Positions 9,127-16,796 of a stretch of DNA of 64,000 bases are shown piece by piece. A program made the position numbers and the translations under genes. This DNA is from CAZCZZ01 sp964503335 (GTDB lineage: Bacteria; Verrucomicrobiota; Kiritimatiellia; CAIVKH01), in assembly GCA_964503335.1 (NCBI GenBank), contig CAZCZZ010000014.1, positions 4,260-68,259 of the forward strand, in the 5' to 3' direction. The notes beneath the pieces were generated by a model that searched no databases, was not told the DNA's origin, and saw nothing but the letters and a program-made list of their open reading frames with translations. The first letter of the stretch is position 1; every line of letters starts with the position of its first letter.

Positions 9127-9396
9127 CTAACGCCGTCCCATCATCGGATGGACGCCGTCCGCGTGCGTGACCGTCTTCGACTGCTTCGCCGCGCCCTGAC
9201 GCATAGCCTTGCGGGCCCGGGCGCCTTCCGGCTTCAGCGTCTTCTCGTAGTGGTCGATAAACATGGGGTTATTGAACCCCTCGCACTTGCGATTCTTCCA
9301 TTTCAGGACAGGGTGATGAAATATGCCGCATGTCTTGCCCAGGTTGAGCTTGCATGCATTGCACTGCCGAACAGGTTTTGTGCTGACCGCTGTCAT
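9127..9396 (-). CDS. Small Cys-rich hypothetical protein
   Basis: The 89-aa product is basic and has a Cys pattern CNAC (residues 12-15), a third Cys in KTCGIF (~23) and a fourth in RKCEGF (~38), with two His in between. This could form a small zinc-binding site. The rest is a Lys/Arg-rich tail. AGAGG lies directly before the ATG. It precedes the VOC gene by 13 bp on the same strand. I do not recognise the family. The regular Cys spacing and the start signal argue that it is real. Confidence 0.6.
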   Translation of the reverse strand: MTAVSTKPVRQCNACKLNLGKTCGIFHHPVLKWKNRKCEGFNNPMFIDHYEKTLKPEGARARKAMRQGAAKQSKTVTHADGVHPMMGRR

Positions 9397-9481
9397 CCTC
9401 TTTATCCCCTAGTGAGGAGTGGAGGGTAGCGAAACGGTCAGGAAATAGCAAGAAAACGGTGAGAAAACGGGCTTAAGTGGG

Positions 9482-10408
9482 CTATTTCGAGCCGTTTTCG
9501 CGTTCTGGCGTTTCGGGGACCAGGACCGTCAGGGCCTTCCGCCGGACGCGCACGGTGAGCGATTTCCCGGCCTCGACGAGTTCGCCGTCGACCTGGATCG
9601 CCCCGTCGCGGGGTCGTTCGACCTCCATGCGCTGGAAGCGCTTTGTCACGACGCCGGGCAGTTGCTCGATCGTTCCGTTGAACAGCCGGGGCAGGCCGGC
9701 CAGCAGGCCGGCTACGTCCTGTTTCAGCACGACGACCATTTCAAGTCGCCCGTCGTCGGGACACGCCTGCGGCGCGATCATCGCCCCGCCGCCGAACTGC
9801 GTAAGGTTGGCCACGGTGAATACAAGCACATCCTTGAACGTGACCTCCTCTTTCCCATCGAGAACGACGCGGAACGAACGCGGAACGTACTCCATCATCT
9901 CGTATGCCGCGGCAAAGACATAAGGGATGATTCCACGGACCGGAGACTTGTTGAAGTGGCGCACGAGTTCGGCATCCGCCGCCATGCCACATGTCACAAA
10001 AAAGGGATGGCCGCCGGCGATGCCCACATCGATCTCCGTGCGCTTCGCGGCCAGCAGCGCCTCGACCGACTTAAGTATGTGAAGAGGAATGCCGAAATGC
10101 CGTGCGAAGCCGTTGCCGCTGCCAACCGGGATCACGCCGAGCGCGATGTCGGTTCCGATCAGCGCGCTGCCGATGGAGTTGATCATCCCGTCGCCGCCGG
10201 CGACGAGCATCGTCTCGATCCCGTCGTCGATCGCCTGGCGGACTTTGGCGCGTCCATCTTCCACCGATCGGCTGATCTGGTAGCTGACGTCGATGCCCTG
10301 CGCGGCCCACGTGTCCTCAACCGCCTTCGTAATGGAGCCGAGTGATGAACCCGTCCCCGACTTCGGATTCACCAGCACACGCACCCGTCGTTTTGCCCTG
10401 GCCATCAT
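9482..10408 (-). CDS. Diacylglycerol kinase-family lipid kinase (YegS/BmrU-like)
   Basis: The 308-aa product has the DAGK catalytic fold: VLVNPKSGTGSS near the N-terminus, the nucleotide-binding GGDGMINSI (residues 71-79) and GSGNGFARHFG (~96-106). Members phosphorylate diacylglycerol or related lipids at the membrane, and some are of unknown substrate. The frame stays open to 10693, but the family's N-terminus begins at the MM pair at 10408/10405; the upstream part lacks family likeness. It is divergent from potD. Confidence 0.88.
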   Translation of the reverse strand: MMARAKRRVRVLVNPKSGTGSSLGSITKAVEDTWAAQGIDVSYQISRSVEDGRAKVRQAIDDGIETMLVAGGDGMINSIGSALIGTDIALGVIPVGSGNGFARHFGIPLHILKSVEALLAAKRTEIDVGIAGGHPFFVTCGMAADAELVRHFNKSPVRGIIPYVFAAAYEMMEYVPRSFRVVLDGKEEVTFKDVLVFTVANLTQFGGGAMIAPQACPDDGRLEMVVVLKQDVAGLLAGLPRLFNGTIEQLPGVVTKRFQRMEVERPRDGAIQVDGELVEAGKSLTVRVRRKALTVLVPETPERENGSK

Positions 10409-10581
10409 GCTCGTAATGCCGACGTTATCGCAGAGTCGGGAAATTGGGAAGAGGGACGAGCGTGACTGGTCAAGCCCCCACCCTCCCGCGGCTTGACAAC
10501 ATGGATTTCTTGGAGTGAGCTTATCGCGTATGCGGCAGTCATAACGTCTGCCGGACCTGCAACCGAACCCAAGGAGCGCGT

Positions 10582-11679
10582 ATGAAACTACGTCGATCAG
10601 ATCGGTCCGCAACCCCCACCCGCACGGCACGAAGTCATCGCCTGACAGCCGCCATCGGCATGGTTGTCGTCGCGCTGGCCGCGGGATCCGCATGCGCGGA
10701 AGACCAGAAGGTGCTGCGCATCATCGGATGGGAAGGCTACATGGATGAATCGTTCACCAAGGCCTTCACCGAGAAGACAGGCTACAAGGTCGAGGCGACC
10801 TATGCCGGTTCTTCCGACGAAATGTACGCGAAGATCAAGGCCGGCGGTGGAACCACCTACGACCTCGTCACCGCGTCGGGCGACCTGACGAAACGCCTCT
10901 ACGATTCAGGCCTTCTCGACCCGGTGGACCTCTCGAAGGTGCCGAACTACGAGAAGCTATTCCCGCTGTTCAAGAATCCGACCTACAACACGTTTGACGG
11001 TAAGGCCTACGGCGTATCGATCGCGTGGGGACCGGACTTCCTCATCTACGACACCACCGTCGTGACGGAAACGCCGACGTCGTGGAAGGTGCTGTACGAA
11101 CCGCAGTACGAAGGCAAAGTCTCGCTCAACGATTACGCCATCATCATCGCGGACCTCGCGCTCTGGGCCGGCAAGCCGAACATCTACCAACTCAGCGCCG
11201 CCGACCTCGCGGAGTTGAAGCCGGCGCTCATGGCGCTCAAGCCGCAAGTGCGCAAGTTCTGGACGAGCCAGGGCGAACTCGCACAGCTCTTCCTCAACAA
11301 GGAAATCGCGCTCGCCTGGGCATGGCCTGTCACCATCCAGCAACTCAAGAAGGAAGGCTTCCCCATTGCGGCGACGATTCCCAAAGAAGGCGCGACGGGA
11401 TGGTCGGACTCGTGGATGATCATCAAGGGTTCCTCCAACGCGGAAGCAGCCCACGCATGGATGAACTACATGCTCGAAGGCGAGGCGCAGAAGGCGATGA
11501 CTACCGTCAGCGGCTACTGGCCCGTGTCTTCCCTGATCGAACCCCTGCTCACACCCGAGGAACGCGCCGACATGCACATCGACGACCTCGATGACTACTA
11601 CGGCAAGATCCACTTCTGGGAGACCGTGCAGAACTACGACGAGTGGACCGCGCTCTGGAACGAATTCCGCGGCCAATAG
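10582..11679 (+). CDS. potD: Spermidine/putrescine-type ABC transporter, substrate-binding protein
   Basis: The 365-aa protein has a long N-terminal signal peptide (cleavage near SACA, ~40). The mature part opens with KVLRIIGWEGYMDESF, the typical start of PotD/PotF-like periplasmic binding proteins, and has the YDLVTASGD segment that lines the ligand site. It delivers a polyamine-like ligand to the PotBC channel. AAGGAG lies 7 nt before the ATG. It is first in potDBCA; in many operons potD is last. Real ligand (spermidine, putrescine or another cation) cannot be told from sequence alone. Confidence 0.9.
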   Translation: MKLRRSDRSATPTRTARSHRLTAAIGMVVVALAAGSACAEDQKVLRIIGWEGYMDESFTKAFTEKTGYKVEATYAGSSDEMYAKIKAGGGTTYDLVTASGDLTKRLYDSGLLDPVDLSKVPNYEKLFPLFKNPTYNTFDGKAYGVSIAWGPDFLIYDTTVVTETPTSWKVLYEPQYEGKVSLNDYAIIIADLALWAGKPNIYQLSAADLAELKPALMALKPQVRKFWTSQGELAQLFLNKEIALAWAWPVTIQQLKKEGFPIAATIPKEGATGWSDSWMIIKGSSNAEAAHAWMNYMLEGEAQKAMTTVSGYWPVSSLIEPLLTPEERADMHIDDLDDYYGKIHFWETVQNYDEWTALWNEFRGQ

Positions 11680-11696
11680 ACCGTTTCGCGCAATCG

Positions 11697-11728
11697 AAGG
11701 GGCGGTCGCTTTCGCGCGATCGCCCCTT
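11697..11728 (+). terminator. Intra-operon hairpin between potD and potB
   Basis: Thirteen-bp arms (11697-11709, 11716-11728) with one G-U pair and a 6-nt loop are followed by TCATCTTATCCTT. It lies 17 bp after the potD stop and 14 bp before the potB ATG. It may protect potD mRNA or partly end transcription, so that more binding protein than channel is made. Confidence 0.65.
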
Positions 11729-11742
11729 TCATCTTATCCTTC

Positions 11743-12615
11743 ATGAACCGCACCGACTCCGCACCGCCAGCAAAGAAGCTTCCCGCCGCCTTCTGGTGCC
11801 AGTTTCTTCCTCCGTTTGCCTGGATGGGCATCCTCTACCTTCTGCCCATCCTGATGCTGCTGAGCTACGCCTTCATGCGGCACGAGTATGTCCACGTGCA
11901 TCGTGAGTTTACGCTCGAGAACTTCGTCGCGATGTTCTCAAACATCGGCTACCGCAACACGATGCTACGCACGCTGGAGGTCGCCGGGCTGGTGACGCTC
12001 ATCAACGCCCTGCTCGCATTTCCCGTGGCGCACTTCCTCGCCTTCCACGCGGGCCGATACAAGAATCTCCTCACCGTGCTCGTGCTGCTCCCGCTCTGGT
12101 CCAGCTACCTCGTGCGCGTGTTCTCCTGGCGCATCATCCTTGGCTACAACGGCGTGCTCAACAAATTCCTCGTGATGACCGGCATTCTCGAACAACCCAC
12201 GACGCTGTTCCTCTACAACCAGTTCTCCGTCACGCTCACGCTCTGCTACGTCTGGCTGCCGTTCATGATCCTTCCGTTGATCACGGCGTTCGAGCGGCTG
12301 CCACGCCGACTCCTTGAAGCGTCCGCCGACCTCGGCGGCGGACCCTTCACCACCTTTCGCCGCGTGGTCTTCCCGCTCGTGCTGCCCGGCCTGCTCGCGG
12401 GGGCGCTGTCGGTGTTCAGCCTCACGATGGGTGACTACATCACGCCGCAACTCGTCGGCGGCAGCGGCGAAATCATGATCGGCAATCTCGTCGCGAGCCA
12501 ATTCGGTGTCGCTGCAAACTGGCCCCTCGGCTCCGCCTTCGCCGTGCTCGTGCTTCTCGTCGTGTTTATCCTGATGGCGGTGTTGAGCCGGAAGGGAGTG
12601 CTGGAGAACCTGTGA
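11743..12615 (+). CDS. potB: Spermidine/putrescine-type ABC transporter permease
   Basis: The 290-aa protein has six predicted membrane segments, the first at ~24-45. Its EAA loop, EASADLGGGPFTTF, contacts the ATPase. It pairs with PotC to form the inner-membrane channel. It overlaps potC by 4 bp (GTGA type), showing translational coupling. Length and topology are normal for PotB. Confidence 0.92.
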   Translation: MNRTDSAPPAKKLPAAFWCQFLPPFAWMGILYLLPILMLLSYAFMRHEYVHVHREFTLENFVAMFSNIGYRNTMLRTLEVAGLVTLINALLAFPVAHFLAFHAGRYKNLLTVLVLLPLWSSYLVRVFSWRIILGYNGVLNKFLVMTGILEQPTTLFLYNQFSVTLTLCYVWLPFMILPLITAFERLPRRLLEASADLGGGPFTTFRRVVFPLVLPGLLAGALSVFSLTMGDYITPQLVGGSGEIMIGNLVASQFGVAANWPLGSAFAVLVLLVVFILMAVLSRKGVLENL

Positions 12616-13388
12616 AAGGTGAAGGCGTCATCAAGTGGACCACCGGCAGCATCACGCTCGCTGTGTTCCTCTTCATGCACATCCCGGTGTTCGTAACCAT
12701 CCTATTCAGCTTCAGCGAAAGCGCCGTGCTGTCGCTGCCGATCAAGGGCTGGACGCTTCACTGGTACCAGGAAGCGTGGCAGGACACACGGCTGCGAACC
12801 GGCCTGATGAACAGCCTGAAGATCGCCACGGCGGCGACGCTGATCGCATCCATCCTCGGCACGCTCGGCGCGTTCGCGATCCAGCGTTACCGGTTCTTCG
12901 GACGACAATCCTTCCGCGCCGCGATCATCCTCCCGATCCTGCTTCCCGGTATCGTCACCGGCGTCGCCATGCTGAGCTTCTTCGCGGCGATCAAGCAGCC
13001 GCTGGGCTTCATGACCGTCATCATCGGCCACGCCACGTTCGGTTTCCCCGTCGTCTTCAACACCGTCGCCGCCCGCGTGGCCCGTCTTCCGAAGAATCTG
13101 GAGGAAGCGGCCGCCGACCTCGGCGCAAACCCTTATCAGACCTTCACGCGCGTCGTATTCCCTGCGATACGCAGCGCGCTCATCGCGGGGGCCCTGCTCG
13201 CCTTCACGCTGAGCTTCGACGAGATCATCGTGACGATCTTCCTCACAGGCAGCCAGAACACGCTGCCGACTGAAATCTGGTCGCGCCTCCGCTTCGGCAT
13301 GACGCCGGAAATCAACGCCACGGTGACCGTCATCCTCATCGTATCAGGCCTCCTCGTCCTCTTGAGCCAACGATTCCAACGCGAATGA
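12612..13388 (+). CDS. potC: Spermidine/putrescine-type ABC transporter permease
   Basis: The 258-aa product has six membrane segments and the EAA loop EAAADLGANPYQTF. It is the second half of the channel. It starts with GTG in the 4-bp overlap with potB and itself overlaps potA by 4 bp (ATGA). Both couplings fix the starts. Length fits PotC. Confidence 0.92.
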   Translation: MKGEGVIKWTTGSITLAVFLFMHIPVFVTILFSFSESAVLSLPIKGWTLHWYQEAWQDTRLRTGLMNSLKIATAATLIASILGTLGAFAIQRYRFFGRQSFRAAIILPILLPGIVTGVAMLSFFAAIKQPLGFMTVIIGHATFGFPVVFNTVAARVARLPKNLEEAAADLGANPYQTFTRVVFPAIRSALIAGALLAFTLSFDEIIVTIFLTGSQNTLPTEIWSRLRFGMTPEINATVTVILIVSGLLVLLSQRFQRE

Positions 13389-14473
13389 TGCTTATGCAGA
13401 ACACCTCGTCCAACCACGCCGTCGAATTCAAAACCGTAAGCCGCGTGTTCGGAACCATGCGCGCCGTGGACCGCGTAAGCATCACGATCGCCCACGGTGA
13501 ATTCTTCACGCTGCTTGGCTCCTCGGGCTCGGGAAAGACCACCTCGCTTCGCCTCATCGCAGGGTTTGAAATGCCCGATGAAGGGAACGTCTTCATCGAC
13601 GGGCAGGACGTATCGCGCGTGCAGGCCTATCGCCGCAATGTGCATACGGTGTTCCAGGACTACGCGCTGTTCCCCCACCTGACGGTGCAGGAGAACATTC
13701 TCTTCGCGCTGAACCTGAAGGGCGTTGCCGATGCAGAATCAAAGCGCCGCGTCGAGGAGGTGCTGGAACTCGTCCAACTGTCCGGCCTCGGCACCCGCAA
13801 GCCCTCACAGTTGTCCGGCGGCCAGCAGCAGCGCGTAGCGCTCGCCCGCGCCGTCGTGGACCGGCCGGCGGTGCTGTTGCTCGACGAACCGCTGTCCGCG
13901 CTCGACGCCAAGATCCGCAGTGAATTGCGCGAGCAGTTGAAGCAGCTGCAACGCGAAACGGGCATCACGTTTGTGTACGTCACGCACGACCAGGAGGAAG
14001 CGCTCACGCTATCGGACCGTCTCGCCGTCATGCGTCAGGGCAGGATCCTCCAGATCGGCAAACCGACGGACATCTACGACCACCCGGCCGATCTCTTCGT
14101 CGCGCAGTTCATCGGCAAGGCCAATTTCATTCCGGCCAAGGTGATCCGCGTGGAAAACGACACAGTGCTCGCGACCGCCCACGGCGTGCAGGTCGAGGCC
14201 CGCGCGGCGGAGCCGTTGACCAGCGGCTGTGATGTCCAGCTCATGATCCGTCCGGAGCAGATGCGTATCGTCGAAAGCGGACGCGGGGTGTTCACCGCCA
14301 CGATCATACAGGCCCAGTTCCAGGGCTTTGCCACGGAGTATCTCGCGCGCACGAAGGACGCCACGTACCGCGTGCTTGAACTGCGCCGACACGGCACCGC
14401 GCCACGCGCAGAAGGCGAGGCTGTTCATTTGGGCTGGACGAAGGACGATGCGTTGGCGTTCCGTACTGCGTAG
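13385..14473 (+). CDS. potA: Spermidine/putrescine-type ABC transporter ATPase
   Basis: The 362-aa protein has all ABC motifs: Walker A GSSGSGKT (45-52), signature LSGGQQQR (143-150), Walker B VLLLDEP (163-169), and the switch His in YVTHDQEEA. A C-terminal TOBE-like beta domain (~270-360) is typical of the PotA/MalK type and may serve regulation. It powers import through PotBC. It is followed after 3 bp by the rhomboid gene, which may be read from the same transcript. Confidence 0.93.
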   Translation: MMLMQNTSSNHAVEFKTVSRVFGTMRAVDRVSITIAHGEFFTLLGSSGSGKTTSLRLIAGFEMPDEGNVFIDGQDVSRVQAYRRNVHTVFQDYALFPHLTVQENILFALNLKGVADAESKRRVEEVLELVQLSGLGTRKPSQLSGGQQQRVALARAVVDRPAVLLLDEPLSALDAKIRSELREQLKQLQRETGITFVYVTHDQEEALTLSDRLAVMRQGRILQIGKPTDIYDHPADLFVAQFIGKANFIPAKVIRVENDTVLATAHGVQVEARAAEPLTSGCDVQLMIRPEQMRIVESGRGVFTATIIQAQFQGFATEYLARTKDATYRVLELRRHGTAPRAEGEAVHLGWTKDDALAFRTA

Positions 14474-14476
14474 TCC

Positions 14477-15145
14477 ATGATTCCGCTGCGCGATAATGTT
14501 CCGGCCCGGCGATTTCCCGTCGTGACGCTCACGCTGATCGTCACGAACGTGCTCGTCTTTCTTTTCCAGAATTCGCTGCCGGATCATGCCCACGAGGTCT
14601 TCATTCGCCTTCGCGGTGTCGTGCCGCTGCGCTTCGGAAATCCACCGCTGGCCGATTCACTCGGCTATCCGTCCGGCGCGTGGACCAGCATGCTGTCGTA
14701 CATGTTCCTGCACGGCGGCTGGTTTCACCTGATCAGCAACATGTGGGCGCTCTGGCTCTTCGGCGACAACGTGGAAGACCGCCTCGGCCGCGTTCGCTAT
14801 CTGTTCTTCTATGCCGTCTGCGGCGTCCTCGCCGCACTGGCCCACGTGATGCTGAACGCCTCCAGCGCCATGCCCACCGTCGGCGCGAGCGGCGCCATCG
14901 CCGGCGTCATGGGCGCGTACTTCCTCATGTTTCCCTACGCCCGCATGGTCGTGATGATCCCGATCATCATCTACCCGCTACTGATCGAGATTCCGGCCAG
15001 CATTTACCTCTTCATCTGGATCGCCACCCAGATCGTCAGCGGCACCTTCGATATGTTCTCCGCCGGCGTCGCAGGAGTCGCGTTCTGGGCCCACATCGGC
15101 GGCTTCTTCGCTGGCATGCTCCTCTCAGACAAGCATCGCAGCTAG
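14477..15145 (+). CDS. Rhomboid-family intramembrane serine protease
   Basis: The 222-aa membrane protein has six hydrophobic segments. The active-site Ser138 lies in GASGAIAG and the partner His206 in FWAHIGGF. The HGGWFHLISNMW motif (residues ~75-86) is the conserved loop that supports the active site. It cleaves membrane proteins inside the bilayer; targets are unknown. It starts 3 bp after potA, so it may be co-transcribed, though a functional link with polyamine uptake is not evident. Confidence 0.92.
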   Translation: MIPLRDNVPARRFPVVTLTLIVTNVLVFLFQNSLPDHAHEVFIRLRGVVPLRFGNPPLADSLGYPSGAWTSMLSYMFLHGGWFHLISNMWALWLFGDNVEDRLGRVRYLFFYAVCGVLAALAHVMLNASSAMPTVGASGAIAGVMGAYFLMFPYARMVVMIPIIIYPLLIEIPASIYLFIWIATQIVSGTFDMFSAGVAGVAFWAHIGGFFAGMLLSDKHRS

Positions 15146-15196
15146 TGCGCCATCGTGGCGCACGCACCAGGCACATCGCGGGGAACGCGCTGTGCC
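15145..15196 (+). terminator. Two stem-loops after the rhomboid gene
   Basis: The first hairpin is GTGCGCCA-TCG-TGGCGCAC (15145-15163) and covers the last base of the stop codon. The second (15170-15196) has arms GGCACA and CGCG, one internal mismatch, a GGGAA loop, and is followed by AATTTGT. The second is the better terminator candidate for the pot-rhomboid transcript. Confidence 0.55.
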
Positions 15197-15271
15197 AATT
15201 TGTCATACACGACCTATAGGACTCATTCCTAATCATCTATCCACCAATCACTAACAACTACTGGCCAATCC

Positions 15272-15290
15272 TTGGCATACCCGCTGCTAA
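15272..15290 (+). promoter_or_regulatory. Sigma-54-like promoter of the Hsp20 operon
   Basis: TTGGCATACCCGCTGCTAA contains GG (15274-15275), exactly ten bases, then GC (15286-15287), with TGGCA and TGCT around them as in the -24/-12 consensus. It lies in an AT-richer stretch, 31 nt before the first Hsp20 start. No enhancer-binding site was identified. Confidence 0.5.
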
Positions 15291-15320
15291 ATAGTGCGCA
15301 GAGACATGAAAGAAAGGAAC

Positions 15321-15773
15321 ATGACCATGTATAGTCCAGTTCTAAATCGTTGGAGTGTAGCAGCGGACCCGTTCCAGGAACTTCAGCGGCTTCATCGCGA
15401 GGTCAGCAGGATGTTCGACGGTTCCCGGACGGGTTTTGCGGGCTTCCCTGCGCTAAATGCGTGGAGCAACGCCGAGAAGAGCCTCGTCGTCGCGGAAGTG
15501 CCCGGTGTGGACCCTGCGTCGATCGAGGTTACGGTCGTTGGCGATGTGCTGACGATCGAAGGGGAGCGCAAGGCCGAGACGCTTTCGCCGGAGAGCGCTT
15601 ACGTTCATCGCGAACGCGGCTTCGGACGCTTCTCCCGCGCGCTGCGTCTTCCTTACGAAATCGAGAGCAACCATGTGCAGGCGAAGCACGAGAACGGCGT
15701 ACTGCGGATCGAACTTCCGCGCAAGGAGTCGTCCAAGCCGCGCCGCATCACCATCAACAACCAGGAGGAATAA
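15321..15773 (+). CDS. Small heat-shock protein, Hsp20/alpha-crystallin family (first of three)
   Basis: The 150-aa product carries the alpha-crystallin domain (~40-150), with ADPFQEL as N-terminal arm, VAEVPGVDPASIEV as first strands and ENGVLRIELPRKES as the conserved G-V-L end motif. It holds unfolding proteins in soluble form in the cytosol. The start at 15321 is chosen because GAAAGGA lies 5 nt before it; an in-frame upstream GTG at 15294 lies too close to the predicted transcription start. It is 2 bp from the next Hsp20 gene. Confidence 0.93.
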   Translation: MTMYSPVLNRWSVAADPFQELQRLHREVSRMFDGSRTGFAGFPALNAWSNAEKSLVVAEVPGVDPASIEVTVVGDVLTIEGERKAETLSPESAYVHRERGFGRFSRALRLPYEIESNHVQAKHENGVLRIELPRKESSKPRRITINNQEE

Positions 15774-15775
15774 CC

Positions 15776-16174
15776 ATGACCACAGCGACAACAGAGAAGG
15801 AAGCGAAACGGCAGGAAGCTGTCGCCGAACCCCGGCGCGAGGTTCCGACCGTGACCCCGGTGACGGACATCTATGACACGGGACGTGACCTTGTCATCGT
15901 GGCCGAGATGCCGGGTGTCGATGAGAAGCACGTCGAGGTCACGCTGGAGAACAGCGTCCTCACGCTCCGCGGCACTTCGACCTTCGAAGTCCCGGAAGGC
16001 CTGGAGGCGATGCACGAGGAGTTCGGCGCGCCGGTGTACGAGCGCTCGTTCACGATTCGCGAGGACATCGAACCGGAGAAGGTTCGCGCCGCGATGAAGA
16101 ACGGGATCCTGCGCGTCACACTGCCGCGCAGCGAAGCGAAGCAGCCCAGGAAGATTTCCGTTACGGCGGAATAA
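15776..16174 (+). CDS. Small heat-shock protein, Hsp20 family (second of three)
   Basis: The 132-aa product has a short charged N-terminal arm rich in Glu and Ala, then the alpha-crystallin domain with IVAEMPGVDEKHVEV and KNGILRVTLPRSEA. AGGAGGAA lies 5 nt before the ATG at 15776. It lacks the hydrophobic N-terminal arm of its neighbours, so it may form smaller oligomers or mixed ones with them; that is inference. Confidence 0.92.
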   Translation: MTTATTEKEAKRQEAVAEPRREVPTVTPVTDIYDTGRDLVIVAEMPGVDEKHVEVTLENSVLTLRGTSTFEVPEGLEAMHEEFGAPVYERSFTIREDIEPEKVRAAMKNGILRVTLPRSEAKQPRKISVTAE

Positions 16175-16211
16175 AAAGAACAACCCTACAACAAAGAAAG
16201 GAGAACAAGCC

Positions 16212-16742
16212 ATGACACGCAGCCTGATTCCGTGGAAGAGGAACAAGGCCAATGTGGAGGTGCAGCGCGCGAGCGATAACCCGTTCGCCGACCTTCATCA
16301 GCGTATGGATGAGCTGTTCGATGACTTCTTCTCCGATATGGGGGGAGTCTTCCAGCTCACCGGCCAGCAGTCGCGCCTGCCGCGTCTGTTCGGTCGAGAG
16401 GGGTCGAAAGGCCTCATGAACATCGACGTTGCCGAGACCGACAACGAGGTGACGGTCACCGCAGACCTGCCCGGCCTGACCGAGAAGGATGTGGAGGTCA
16501 CTCTTGACGAGGATCTTCTCACCATTCGAGGCAGCCGGAAGGATGAAAGGGAAGACAAGAAGAAGAACTATCATCTCGTCGAACGGTCTTACGGCGAGTT
16601 CCAGCGCATGGTCGCGCTGCCCGGCAGTATCGACCGCGAGAAAGCCAAGGCCACGTTCAAGAACGGTGTGCTGACGCTCACCATTCCGAAACGCGCCGAC
16701 GCCAGGACGACCCAACGCCGGATTGAGATCGAAGCAGCCTGA
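16212..16742 (+). CDS. Small heat-shock protein, Hsp20 family (third of three)
   Basis: The 176-aa product is the longest of the three. An N-terminal arm with NPFADLHQRMDELFDDFF precedes the alpha-crystallin domain (~70-170), which ends in KNGVLTLTIPKR. AAAGGAG lies 8 nt before the ATG. It lies 37 bp after the second gene and is followed by a strong terminator, so the three form one unit. Confidence 0.93.
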   Translation: MTRSLIPWKRNKANVEVQRASDNPFADLHQRMDELFDDFFSDMGGVFQLTGQQSRLPRLFGREGSKGLMNIDVAETDNEVTVTADLPGLTEKDVEVTLDEDLLTIRGSRKDEREDKKKNYHLVERSYGEFQRMVALPGSIDREKAKATFKNGVLTLTIPKRADARTTQRRIEIEAA

Positions 16743-16757
16743 GAGGCTGCACAACAA

Positions 16758-16790
16758 AAGGCCCCGCCCACGCGGGGCCTTCCTTCTTTC
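16758..16790 (+). terminator. Rho-independent terminator of the Hsp20 operon
   Basis: Perfect 10-bp arms AAGGCCCCGC and GCGGGGCCTT with a CCAC loop (16768-16771), followed by CCTTCTTTC. Confidence 0.88.
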
Positions 16791-16796
16791 TACCCG

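Noticed and set aside
10493..10498. TTGACA before potD as a -35 box
   Set aside because: No acceptable -10 hexamer lies 16-18 nt downstream.
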